Part shown: piece after piece, positions 1 through 7,708 of the stretch
How the letters are laid out: every line of letters starts with the position of its first letter
Position numbering within the stretch: position 1 is the stretch's first letter
The notes under the pieces: generated by a model
The model's database searches: none
What the model was told of the DNA's origin: nothing
What the model saw: only the letters and a program-made list of their open reading frames with translations
Assembly: GCA_902771445.1 (NCBI GenBank)
Contig: CACXXD010000013.1
Location: 1 to 36,923 of the forward strand
Reading direction: 5' to 3'
DNA from: an uncultured Prevotellaceae bacterium
GTDB taxonomy: Bacteria > Bacteroidota > Bacteroidia > Bacteroidales > Bacteroidaceae
Length of the DNA: 36,923 nucleotides
Made by a program: the position numbers and the translations under genes

Positions 1-2
1 TG

Positions 3-1175
3 TCAACCCTTTGCCTTGAAGTTATAGATAGGCTTGATAATCTTCTGGATTGCTACTGTGGGCTGAACGCATTCGATGATTTCCTGCATTGGCTTGTAGG
101 CCATTGGACTTTCGTCGATGGTTTCCTTACAGATGGACGTTGAGAAGATGCCTTTCATTGATGTCTGGAACTGCTCCAGCGTAATGGACTGGTTAGCATC
201 GTGACGGCTCATCAGGCGACCTGCTCCATGAGGTGCAGAATATAGCCAGTCGGCATTACCCTTCCCCTCGCAGATAAGCGATCCGTCGCGCATATTCATC
301 GGAATAATCAGCCGCTCTCCTCTCTTGGCAGACACGGCTCCCTTGCGAAGAATCACATCTGTCTCACTGATGTCGATGTAGTTGTGAATGGTCTGGAAGA
401 CGTTGCAAGGCGTAATGCCCATTGACTGACAGATGATGCGGAGCATCGTTTCGCGGTTGAGCTGAGCATACCGCTGTGTGATAGTCATATCGTGCAGATA
501 GTCGTTAAGTGTCTCACCGGAGATCCAGGCCAGTTCTTGAACAACCTTTGGACGCTCTACTTTCTGAAGCTCCTCTGAGATCTCGCGTGCTCGGCCCTCG
601 CTCTTCAGCCTGTCAATCAAGGCTCTTACCACTGCAGAGTTGTCTGTGCGCTCCCTTACGGCAAGCTGCTGATAGTGACCGCAGACCTTGACACCCAAGT
701 TCCTGCTGCCAGAATGGATGACGATATACACATTCCCCTCCTCGTCCTTGTTCGCCTCGATGAAATGGTTGCCGCCTCCAAGTGTACCGATGGCACACAA
801 GGCCTTCTCTTGGTCGATACTTTTCAGACAGCGCAACTGACTCAGACCTTCAAACTCTGTCACAGGTGCTTCGTGGATATTGAAGCCCGATGGGATGAAT
901 GTGTTCACAACCTCGTCGAGTTTCCGGAGGTCCAGCTCAATCTGTCCGAACTCAGCCACAAGCATACCGCAGCCAATATCTACTCCGACGGTGTTGGGAA
1001 CGATGCGCCCCTCGACCTTGATTACCGTGCCGATGGTACAACTGCTGCCTGCATGGCAGTCGGGCATGATACGCACCTTGCACTCGCGATATGCCTCACA
1101 CTCGTTCATAGCATGAATTTGAGCGAGAGCAACCTCTTCGACGGTCTTTGCAAAAATCCTCAGTTTCTCCATCAT
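3..1175 (-). CDS. rtcB: RtcB-type RNA-splicing ligase
   Basis: Complete 390-aa RtcB ligase, which joins RNA 2',3'-cyclic phosphate (or 3'-phosphate) ends to 5'-OH ends using GTP and Mn2+ in the cytoplasm. Visible family motifs are DIGCGM (D66, C69), GGGNHFIE (N136, H137), VIHSGSRNLG (H154), IHNY (H264) and APHGAGR, whose H316 is the expected guanylylated histidine. Length is close to the family norm of about 400 aa. It starts at the first of two adjacent ATG codons. The start lies 21 nt after the 3' end of a tRNA-Asn on the same strand, with no terminator or promoter visible between, so co-transcription with the tRNAs is likely. The stop codon (TGA) is inside the window. Family assignment is very secure; the physiological substrate is not known from sequence. 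Confidence 0.97.
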   Translation of the reverse strand: MMEKLRIFAKTVEEVALAQIHAMNECEAYRECKVRIMPDCHAGSSCTIGTVIKVEGRIVPNTVGVDIGCGMLVAEFGQIELDLRKLDEVVNTFIPSGFNIHEAPVTEFEGLSQLRCLKSIDQEKALCAIGTLGGGNHFIEANKDEEGNVYIVIHSGSRNLGVKVCGHYQQLAVRERTDNSAVVRALIDRLKSEGRAREISEELQKVERPKVVQELAWISGETLNDYLHDMTITQRYAQLNRETMLRIICQSMGITPCNVFQTIHNYIDISETDVILRKGAVSAKRGERLIIPMNMRDGSLICEGKGNADWLYSAPHGAGRLMSRHDANQSITLEQFQTSMKGIFSTSICKETIDESPMAYKPMQEIIECVQPTVAIQKIIKPIYNFKAKG

Positions 1176-1196
1176 TGTATATTATTATTTGTTTAG

Positions 1197-1269
1197 CGTC
1201 CATGGAGGGATTCGAACCCGCGACCTGCTGGTTAACAGCCAGCTGCTCTGCCAATTGAGCTACATGGAC
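1197..1269 (-). tRNA. tRNA-Asn (anticodon GTT), copy 2 of the pair
   Basis: Folds as a 73-nt cloverleaf read on the minus strand. It has a perfect 7-bp acceptor stem (GTCCATG/CATGGAC), a GCTC/GAGC D stem, a GCTGG/CCAGC anticodon stem around CTGTTAA (anticodon GTT), a TTCGAAT T loop and discriminator G. The T stem (GCGGG/CCCTC) has one C:T mismatch at its second pair. No CCA is encoded. It lies between the other tRNA-Asn and rtcB. Confidence 0.95.
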
Positions 1270-1275
1270 TTTTTG

Positions 1276-1348
1276 CGGGAAAGGAGGGGCTCGAACCCTC
1301 GACCTACGGATTAACAGTCCGGTGCTCTACCTACTGAGCTACTTACCC
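1276..1348 (-). tRNA. tRNA-Asn (anticodon GTT), copy 1 of the pair
   Basis: Folds as a 73-nt cloverleaf on the minus strand. The anticodon loop is CTGTTAA (GTT), the D stem GCTC/GAGC, the T arm GAGGG-TTCGAGC-CCCTC is perfect and the discriminator is G. The acceptor stem GGGTAAG/CTTTCCC has a T:T mismatch at the fourth pair, and the anticodon stem CCGGA/TCCGT has a C:T mismatch at its outer pair. No CCA is encoded. Six nt separate it from the second tRNA-Asn, so both are probably cut from one precursor. Confidence 0.93.
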
Positions 1349-1390
1349 TTAATTTTAGCATAAAAGACCGCTTTTTCTTGATTTCTGGTG

Positions 1391-1398
1391 CAAAGTTA
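1391..1398 (-). promoter_or_regulatory. Candidate -7 box for tRNA-Asn/tRNA-Asn/rtcB unit
   Basis: The minus strand reads TAACTTTG, a match to the Bacteroidota -7 consensus TAnnTTTG, 42 nt before the first tRNA-Asn. No convincing -33 TTTG was found. No other promoter-like sequence was found before rtcB, so it may drive the whole unit. Confidence 0.55.
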
Positions 1399-1418
1399 CA
1401 GCATCGTTCCGCAATCTT

Positions 1419-1449
1419 TTTGCGTAACGAAAACAATTTTGTATTTTTG
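1419..1449 (+). promoter_or_regulatory. Bacteroidota-type promoter of the WYL regulator
   Basis: The -33 element TTTG is at 1419-1422 and the -7 element TATTTTTG at 1442-1449, separated by 19 nt. The ATG at 1478 follows 28 nt later in an A-rich leader. The promoter is back to back with the tRNA promoter at 1391-1398. Confidence 0.75.
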
Positions 1450-1477
1450 CAGCAAATTTCTATAAAAACAAGCAATT

Positions 1478-2491
1478 ATGCCAGCCAACAAGAACGCTTT
1501 GATTCGCTATAAGACCATTGACAACTGTCTGCGCAACCGTTATCGGAGGTGGACTATCGACGATTTGGTGGATGCCTGTTGCGATGCACTCTACGATATG
1601 GAGGGTATCAGCAAGGGGGTAAGTCTGCGTACCGTACAGGGTGACCTGCAAATCATGAGGTCGGACAAATTAGGCTATTATGCGCCCATAGAGGTCTATG
1701 ATAATAAATATTATAGGTATAGCGACCCCAATTACAGCATCACGAACATGCCGATGTCGCAGAATGACTACATGCTGATGCAGGAAGCTGTTGACGTGTT
1801 GCGACAACTGCAGGACTTTGACCAGTTCTCGGAGGCTGCAGATGTAGTGAGCCGACTGCAGGATCGACTTGCCATCACACAGAAGCGCAGAAAGCCCATT
1901 ATTCATTTCGACAGTGTGGCCGACTTGAAAGGATTGCGCCTGCTGAATCCTCTCTATAACCATATCGCCTGTCAGCAGACCCTTCAAATAAGTTATCGCC
2001 CATACAAGGCAGAGCAAGCCCTACAGATGACGGTCTATCCCTATCTGCTGAAAGAGTATCGTAACCGATGGTTCTTGTTTGCTTCAAAATGTGAGGACAT
2101 GGCTCTGCAGACACTTGCCCTTGACCGTATTGTCAGCGTCGAAGTAGTAGAGAACATTCCTTGGCGCGAGAATCTTAATTTCGACACAGAACATTATTTC
2201 GATGACATCATCGGAGTAACGAAGCCTGTTGGTGCAAAGCCATACGCCGTTACATTCTGGGCATCGCCCACAACATGTAAGTATATAGAAACGAAACCTC
2301 TACACCCATCGCAAAAGCTGCTGAAAGAAAATGCTGACGGCAGTGGTATGTTCCAAATAGAAGTAGTTATCAATCTTGAGATGTTCTCTGTCTTTATGAG
2401 CTATGGCAGCGGTGTAAGAATCCTTTCGCCTGAAAAGGCAGCAAATTATCTCAAAGGGATTCTCGCTGACGCCGTGAAAGCATACGAGTAG
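1478..2491 (+). CDS. WYL-domain transcriptional regulator
   Basis: 337-aa cytoplasmic protein with the usual layout of WYL regulators. An N-terminal helical/winged-helix region (about residues 1-75; 'MPANKNALIRYKTIDNCLR', then 'SLRTVQGDLQIMR' as a likely DNA-recognition segment) is followed by a WYL sensor domain at about 160-235 ('LQISYRPYKAEQ', 'YPYLLKEYRNRWFLFA') and a C-terminal WCX-like part. WYL proteins respond to nucleic-acid or nucleotide ligands and often control stress or defence genes. It is transcribed alone from its own promoter, and no defence system adjoins it here. The next gene begins 125 nt downstream with a separate promoter. The ligand and targets cannot be read from the sequence. 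Confidence 0.88.
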   Translation: MPANKNALIRYKTIDNCLRNRYRRWTIDDLVDACCDALYDMEGISKGVSLRTVQGDLQIMRSDKLGYYAPIEVYDNKYYRYSDPNYSITNMPMSQNDYMLMQEAVDVLRQLQDFDQFSEAADVVSRLQDRLAITQKRRKPIIHFDSVADLKGLRLLNPLYNHIACQQTLQISYRPYKAEQALQMTVYPYLLKEYRNRWFLFASKCEDMALQTLALDRIVSVEVVENIPWRENLNFDTEHYFDDIIGVTKPVGAKPYAVTFWASPTTCKYIETKPLHPSQKLLKENADGSGMFQIEVVINLEMFSVFMSYGSGVRILSPEKAANYLKGILADAVKAYE

Positions 2492-2567
2492 ATTCATGTA
2501 GCGGCTCATCCGTGAGAAAAGGAATAGAAGTGAAAGGAACGAACGAACAAAACTTTTGACCCTTTTG

Positions 2568-2599
2568 TTTGGCTGTTTGAATCGTATTTGCTAATTTTG
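2568..2599 (+). promoter_or_regulatory. Bacteroidota-type promoter of the AAA/PDDEXK gene
   Basis: The -33 TTTG is at 2568-2571 and the -7 TAATTTTG at 2592-2599, with a 20-nt spacer. The ATG at 2617 is 17 nt downstream. Confidence 0.75.
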
Positions 2600-2616
2600 C
2601 AAAAATTAAATCAGCT

Positions 2617-4338
2617 ATGGGACTGTTCAAGCGCATGCCATACGGCATCTCCAACTTCAAGCAAGTGAGGCGGGAAGGCCTTTATTTTGTAGATAAAAGT
2701 GAGTATATTCAGAAACTGGAGTACACAGATCACTTCCTGTTTCTCATTCGTCCGCGCCGTTTTGGCAAGAGCATCTTCCTGAACATGCTGCGTGCCTACT
2801 ACGACCTGAACGAGGCCGATGCGTTCGACACGCTCTTCGACGGGCTGTGGATCAAGGAACATCCCACACCAGAGAAGAACAATTATCAGGTGCTCTATTT
2901 CGACTTCTCGCGCATCGGCGGACTGAACGACGAGCTGAAGAAAAACTTCGACGACTACTGCGGCATCATGCTCGACTCGTTTGCCGACAGCTATCAGCGA
3001 TTCTATCCAGAGGGCTTTGTCCAGGCCGTAAAAAGCATTCCGTCGGCCAGTCAGAAGCTGAACTATATCAATGAAGCAGCCCAGAAGGCGGGGTGCAGGC
3101 TCTACCTGATTGTCGACGAGTACGACAACTTCACAAACAACGTGCTCAATGAGCAGGGCGAACAGGTCTATCATGCGCTGACCCACGCCACGGGCTTCTA
3201 TCGCGACATATTCAAGCAGTTCAAGGGGATGTTCGACCGCATCCTGATGCTGGGTGTCAGTCCCGTGACACTCGACGACCTGACCAGCGGCTACAACATT
3301 GCAACCAATATCACCGTCAGGCCGGAGTTCAACATGATGCTGGGCTTCTCGGAGACCGACGTGCGCGAGATGATACGCTACTATCAGAGCGTGGGCAAGA
3401 TAGTGCGCGACGAGGACAGCATTGTTGAGGAGATGCGCCCCTGGTACGACAACTATTGCTTTGCCGAGGAGAGCCTTGACACCGATCCGAAGATGTTCAA
3501 CTGCGACATGGTGCTCTATTTTCTGAACTATCTTGTTCAGACGGGAAACTCGCCCAAGAACATGATTGACCCCAACACGCGCACCGACTACGGCAAACTG
3601 AAGAAACTGATACGCATAGACGGCACAAGTCCCTATCGCACGGGGCTCATCAACGAGATAGCACAGAAAGGGTATATCGTGGGCAACATAGAGCCGTCGT
3701 TCCCTGCCGAGCGACTCACGAAGCCCGAGATGTTTGTCAGTCTGCTCTACTACTATGGCATGCTGACCATCAGCGATCGTTTCGGAGCCATGCTGAAACT
3801 GGGCATACCCAACCATAATGTGCGTCGGCAGTACTACGACTATCTGCTGGAGGAATATCAAGCCATTTGTCCGTTTCCTGCTTACGAGTTGCAGATGCCT
3901 TACTATGAGGCAGCTGTCAACGGCAACTGGCGGCAGATGATGGATATGATATTAAAGATGTATGCTGACACGACCTCTGTGCGCTCCCTGATTGAGGGCG
4001 AGCGCAACATACAGGGCTTCATGAATGCTCTGCTCAACCTGAATCCCTATTACCTGACGGCCCCTGAGGTGGAGCTGAACCACGGCTTCTGCGACTTCTT
4101 CCTTATGCCCGACCAGATGCGCTATCCCATGATTGAGCACAGCTATATCCTGGAACTGAAATACCTGAAGACCGAGGCTACCGAGGCCGAGGCCCGGCGA
4201 CAGTGGGACGAGGCCGTGGCGCAGATACGGCAGTACGGACAAGGCCCCAAGGTGCAGCTGATGAAGCAGCAGACAACGTTGCACCTGATTGTGGTACAGA
4301 TCCGAGGCTATGAGCTGCAAAAGATGGAGGAGGTATGA
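2617..4338 (+). CDS. AAA-ATPase-like / PD-(D/E)XK nuclease-like protein
   Basis: 573-aa protein of the large Bacteroidota family that pairs an AAA-ATPase-like domain (PF09820 type) with a C-terminal PD-(D/E)XK-like domain (PDDEXK_9, PF08011 type). The opening 'LPYGISNF'-like signature is seen as MPYGISNFKQVRREGLYFVD. The Walker A region is RPRRFGKS (about residues 46-53) and LIVDEYDNF (about 165-173) is the Walker B region. The nuclease-like core at the end contains YILELKYLK. The family is usually multi-copy and its function is unknown. It is a single-gene unit with its own promoter. Long antisense reading frames over it are shadows. Confidence 0.9.
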   Translation: MGLFKRMPYGISNFKQVRREGLYFVDKSEYIQKLEYTDHFLFLIRPRRFGKSIFLNMLRAYYDLNEADAFDTLFDGLWIKEHPTPEKNNYQVLYFDFSRIGGLNDELKKNFDDYCGIMLDSFADSYQRFYPEGFVQAVKSIPSASQKLNYINEAAQKAGCRLYLIVDEYDNFTNNVLNEQGEQVYHALTHATGFYRDIFKQFKGMFDRILMLGVSPVTLDDLTSGYNIATNITVRPEFNMMLGFSETDVREMIRYYQSVGKIVRDEDSIVEEMRPWYDNYCFAEESLDTDPKMFNCDMVLYFLNYLVQTGNSPKNMIDPNTRTDYGKLKKLIRIDGTSPYRTGLINEIAQKGYIVGNIEPSFPAERLTKPEMFVSLLYYYGMLTISDRFGAMLKLGIPNHNVRRQYYDYLLEEYQAICPFPAYELQMPYYEAAVNGNWRQMMDMILKMYADTTSVRSLIEGERNIQGFMNALLNLNPYYLTAPEVELNHGFCDFFLMPDQMRYPMIEHSYILELKYLKTEATEAEARRQWDEAVAQIRQYGQGPKVQLMKQQTTLHLIVVQIRGYELQKMEEV

Positions 4339-4427
4339 TACCTGTATCTTAGCGTTCGTCAACTTGGGCATCTACTTCATTTTTTGAAAAAAAAGTTGAA
4401 AAATGCGGCTGTTTCAAGTATTATTTG

Positions 4428-4435
4428 TAATTTTG
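4428..4435 (+). promoter_or_regulatory. -7 box of the PP2C phosphatase gene
   Basis: TAATTTTG exactly matches TAnnTTTG, 34 nt before the ATG at 4470. The -33 element is not clear. Confidence 0.6.
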
Positions 4436-4469
4436 TGGCGCGAAAGACAAAGTACTACCAAAGACAAAA

Positions 4470-5954
4470 ATGCAGAAACAAAAAAAAAGCAATAAAAGAA
4501 GTTCTCGTTCAAAATACAACTTGTACGTCCTGTTGTCAATCATTTTTCTTTTCCTCTTAACAACTGGACTGCAATATTATCTCACCTGGCAAGGCATTGA
4601 AAAGGAACTGCAGGCACGGGCAAGGATCGAGATGAACGTGAACAACGAACGCAACAAACAACTGAAGAACGAGGTGGAGCTGGCGGTCAACAGTTCGGCC
4701 ATTGCCTACGAACAGCAGTTGGACCACCCCGAACAGATGTCGGAAATGCTCGTCATGCTGGTGCGCAACAATCCACACGTATCACGCAGCTGTGTGGCTT
4801 TCATCCCCAATTATGTCAAGCCAGACCTGCGGCTCTATGCACCGAGCGCCCAAAGAAAGAACGGAGAGATTACCCGCAGACTGCTGAGCGTCGACTACAC
4901 ACAGACGGAGTGGTTTGGCAAAGTTACGTCGAGCGGACTGACCTGCTGGAGCGAACCCTATACCGACAACAACGAGGACTATCTGGTGAAGACCACCTAT
5001 GCCGTTCCGCTGAAGAACAGCAATGGCGTGGTGGTGGCCGTGCTGGCTTGCGACGTGCCGATGACGGAACTGTCGCAGGTGGGTACAGACATACAGCGCT
5101 CCATCAGCAGTCGCACCAAGCTCATCATGGCCATTCAGGTGCTGGTGCTGGTGCTGATCGGCCTTGTGCTCTGGCGAGCCACTTCGAGCATAAGACGCAT
5201 AGAGAAAGTGGAGCGCGAGAAATCGCGCATCACCGACGAGCTGAACATGGCGCGTGGCATTCAAGCCAAGATCGTGCCAGTGGAACTACCGCAGACCGAC
5301 AAGCTGGAAACGAGCGCCAGCCTGATATCTGCCCACGACGTGAGCGGTGACTTCTATGACGTGCTGCTGCAAGGCGACCGACTGTTCTTCTGCATCGGCG
5401 ACGTGGCCAGTCACGGCATCGGTGCATCGCTGGCCATGCTGGTCACGCGTAGTGTCTATCGCACGGTTGTCAGACACGAGGTTAGTCCGGCACAGATCAT
5501 GACCGAGATGAACGGAGCACTGGGCGAGCTCAACGAGAACCAGATGTTTGCCTCGCTCTTTGTGGGCATGCTCGACCTGAAGACGAGGGCATTCCACTAC
5601 TGCAATGCCGGACACCGTCCACCATTCTTGATTACTCCTACAACAGGCGTGGAGACGATCGAAGCCGACCCCAACGTGCCTGTGGGCATATCGGAGTGGG
5701 AGTTTACCGAACAATCGTGCCAGCTGGAGAAAGGTACAACGATCTTCCTCAGCACAGAGGGACTGATTGAGGTGACCAACGGGCATGGCGACCCGCTGGG
5801 CATCAAGAAACTGACACTGCATCTGAAGAACGGAGCCGAGGCTGGCGATACGACTCAACAGCTGGTGCAGCGCATAGAGGGTGTGGTGCATCGGCACGTT
5901 ATGGATGCCGTCATCAACGACGACATCACGATGCTGGCCATTCGCTTAAAGTGA
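4470..5954 (+). CDS. Membrane SpoIIE/RsbU-type PP2C serine phosphatase
   Basis: 494-aa inner-membrane phosphatase. A basic N-terminus leads into TM1 (about 17-38), a periplasmic sensor domain of about 180 residues (Cache-like by layout), TM2 (about 217-235), a short coiled coil ('IEKVEREKSRITDELNMARG') and a C-terminal PP2C/SpoIIE domain (about 260-494). Metal-binding signatures are SGDFYD (D294), IGDVASHG (D311) and NDDITM (D485/D486). The usual TDG near the end is TEG (E430), a conservative change. Such enzymes normally dephosphorylate an anti-anti-sigma factor, but no STAS protein or anti-sigma kinase is next to it, so its partner must be elsewhere. It is a single-gene unit. Confidence 0.92.
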   Translation: MQKQKKSNKRSSRSKYNLYVLLSIIFLFLLTTGLQYYLTWQGIEKELQARARIEMNVNNERNKQLKNEVELAVNSSAIAYEQQLDHPEQMSEMLVMLVRNNPHVSRSCVAFIPNYVKPDLRLYAPSAQRKNGEITRRLLSVDYTQTEWFGKVTSSGLTCWSEPYTDNNEDYLVKTTYAVPLKNSNGVVVAVLACDVPMTELSQVGTDIQRSISSRTKLIMAIQVLVLVLIGLVLWRATSSIRRIEKVEREKSRITDELNMARGIQAKIVPVELPQTDKLETSASLISAHDVSGDFYDVLLQGDRLFFCIGDVASHGIGASLAMLVTRSVYRTVVRHEVSPAQIMTEMNGALGELNENQMFASLFVGMLDLKTRAFHYCNAGHRPPFLITPTTGVETIEADPNVPVGISEWEFTEQSCQLEKGTTIFLSTEGLIEVTNGHGDPLGIKKLTLHLKNGAEAGDTTQQLVQRIEGVVHRHVMDAVINDDITMLAIRLK

Positions 5955-5976
5955 TGGCCGGCACCGAACGTTGTGT

Positions 5977-6027
5977 GACGGGCCTTCTCAAAAAAAAAGG
6001 AGAAAAAATCAAATAGTCATGCCCGTC
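5977..6027 (+). terminator. Weak candidate terminator after the phosphatase gene
   Basis: Arms GACGGGC (5977-5983) and GCCCGTC (6021-6027) can pair around an A-rich loop that holds a small inner TTCTC/GAGAA stem. Only TT follows, so this is a weak call. Confidence 0.3.
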
Positions 6028-6042
6028 TTAGCCTATTATAAC

Positions 6043-6050
6043 TAATTTTG
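6043..6050 (+). promoter_or_regulatory. -7 box of rhaB; decides the start codon
   Basis: TAATTTTG matches the Bacteroidota -7 consensus. It overlaps an in-frame TTG (6048) that would otherwise extend rhaB by 14 codons. A transcript starting just after this box cannot contain that TTG, so the ATG at 6090 is the real start. Confidence 0.65.
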
Positions 6051-6089
6051 CAAAAACAAAAATCTGCTAACATTACTAAAACGAACAAC

Positions 6090-7613
6090 ATGGAGAACAA
6101 AAAGTATTTCTTTGCCGTCGACCTGGGGGCTACGAGTGGACGTACTATCATTGGCAGCATCAACGACGGACGTTTCGAACTGGAGGAAGTGACCCGTTTC
6201 CCGAATAACCTGATTGAACAGGGCGGTCACTACTACTGGGACATCTATGCACTCTATTTTGAAATCATACGCGGACTGAAAGAGGTGGCACGTCGTGGGT
6301 TGGAAATTACCTCTATCGGTATCGACACCTGGGGCGTCGACGTCGTGTTTATCGGCGAAGACGGTGCCATCCTGCGCAATCCGCGAGCCTATCGCGATCC
6401 CATCACCTTCGATGCCATGGACGACTACCTGAAACATGTCATCTCGCGCAAGGAGGTGTATAACGTCACGGGCATTCAGTTCCTAAACTTCAACTCCATC
6501 TTCCAGCTCTATGCCATGAAGCGTGAAGGCAACTCGGCATTCAGGTGCGCGTCGAAGATTCTTTTCGTTCCCGATGCCCTGTCGTGGATGCTCACGGGCA
6601 ACGAGGTGTGCGAATATACCATCGCCTCGACCTCGCAGTTGCTCGATCCACGCACCAAGCAACTTGACGAGCGCCTGTTGTGCTCTTTGGGCCTGACACG
6701 TTCGAAGTTCGGCAAGATGGTGAATCCCGGCACCGTGATTGGCGTGCTGACCGACGAAGTGCAGAAGCTGACCGGACTGGGACCTGTGCCTGTCATTGCC
6801 GTGGCTGGCCACGACACTGGTTCGGCTGTAGCCGCCGTGCCTGCCAAGGACGAGAAGTTTGCCTATCTGTCGAGCGGCACGTGGAGCCTCATGGGTATCG
6901 AGACGAAGGATGCCATCATCAGCGACCTCTCTTATGCGCGTAACTTCACCAACGAGGGCGGTATTGAGGGTACGACACGTTTTCTGAAGAACATCTGCGG
7001 CATGTGGCTCTATGAGCGCTGCCGACTGGAGTGGCCCGAGGAGGTTCGCAAACTGTCGCATCCCGAACTGCAAGGACAGGCCATGACCGTTGAGCCCTTC
7101 CGCTCGCTCATCAATCCCGACGATCCCGCATTCGCAGCACCTTCTTCCATGATTGGCGCCATACAGAAATACTGCGGTGAGACCAATCAATATGTGCCGC
7201 AGACGCCCGCCGAGATCTGCCGTTGCATCTTCGACTCGCTGGCCCTGCGCTATCGTCAGGTGTTCCAGTGGATGCAGGAGTTCGCCCCGTTCCGTCTGGA
7301 GGTGCTTCATATTATAGGTGGTGGTTCGCTCAACAAGTATCTGAATCAGTTCACGGCCAACTCTACGGGCGCTACCGTGCTGGCAGGTCCGCAGGAGGGT
7401 ACGGCTATCGGCAATATCATGTTGCAAGCCAAGGCAGCCGGACTGGTGAAGGACATCTGGGAAATGCGTAAGATTATCGCCAACTCGATTGAACTGGTGA
7501 AATATGAACCTGTGGACAAGGCTGTATGGGATGCCGCCTACGAGCGCTATACAAGCATTGTCAATGCTTCGGCCAAGAACCAGGACAATCAGGACGAAGA
7601 ACTCTTCAAGTAA
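6090..7613 (+). CDS. rhaB: Rhamnulokinase (FGGY family)
   Basis: 507-aa cytoplasmic sugar kinase expected to phosphorylate L-rhamnulose with ATP to L-rhamnulose 1-phosphate. The N-terminus AVDLGATSGRTIIG is the typical rhamnulokinase phosphate loop. Other FGGY landmarks are IGIDTWGVDVVFIGEDG (substrate Asp), VAGHDTGSAVAAVP and LSSGTWSLMG, then HIIGGGSLN (ATP site). Length is near the family norm (about 490 aa). The start at 6090 is preferred because the upstream TTG lies in the promoter. An AraA-fold isomerase follows 95 nt downstream, apparently in the same transcript. Rhamnose isomerase, aldolase and transporter genes are absent from the window. Confidence 0.9.
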   Translation: MENKKYFFAVDLGATSGRTIIGSINDGRFELEEVTRFPNNLIEQGGHYYWDIYALYFEIIRGLKEVARRGLEITSIGIDTWGVDVVFIGEDGAILRNPRAYRDPITFDAMDDYLKHVISRKEVYNVTGIQFLNFNSIFQLYAMKREGNSAFRCASKILFVPDALSWMLTGNEVCEYTIASTSQLLDPRTKQLDERLLCSLGLTRSKFGKMVNPGTVIGVLTDEVQKLTGLGPVPVIAVAGHDTGSAVAAVPAKDEKFAYLSSGTWSLMGIETKDAIISDLSYARNFTNEGGIEGTTRFLKNICGMWLYERCRLEWPEEVRKLSHPELQGQAMTVEPFRSLINPDDPAFAAPSSMIGAIQKYCGETNQYVPQTPAEICRCIFDSLALRYRQVFQWMQEFAPFRLEVLHIIGGGSLNKYLNQFTANSTGATVLAGPQEGTAIGNIMLQAKAAGLVKDIWEMRKIIANSIELVKYEPVDKAVWDAAYERYTSIVNASAKNQDNQDEELFK

Positions 7614-7692
7614 TCAGAAACAAAAAATATCAACATTTATTAATAACTAAAAGACCCAAAGCCCTCTATTGGTCTTCCCCCCAAGGGATAAG

Positions 7693-7699
7693 AGGAGGG
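7693..7699 (+). promoter_or_regulatory. Shine-Dalgarno-like site of the isomerase gene
   Basis: AGGAGGG lies 9 nt before the ATG at 7709, which is canonical SD spacing and unusual in this window, where leaders are A-rich. A CCCTC within 7662-7667 could pair with the GAGGG core and mask it. The site supports 7709 as the start rather than longer in-frame readings back into rhaB. Confidence 0.5.
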
Positions 7700-7708
7700 T
7701 TCCCTTTT

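Noticed and set aside
2611-3861. 416-aa minus-strand ORF opposite the AAA/PDDEXK gene
   Set aside because: Shadow frame; the plus strand has the promoter, Walker motifs and family signature.
6048-6089. TTG start extending rhaB by 14 codons
   Set aside because: The TTG is part of the -7 box TAATTTTG. The ATG at 6090 matches the usual rhamnulokinase N-terminus.
7526-7708. Upstream extension of the isomerase into the rhaB 3' end
   Set aside because: It overlaps rhaB in another frame with no family similarity, and an SD-like site directly precedes the ATG at 7709.
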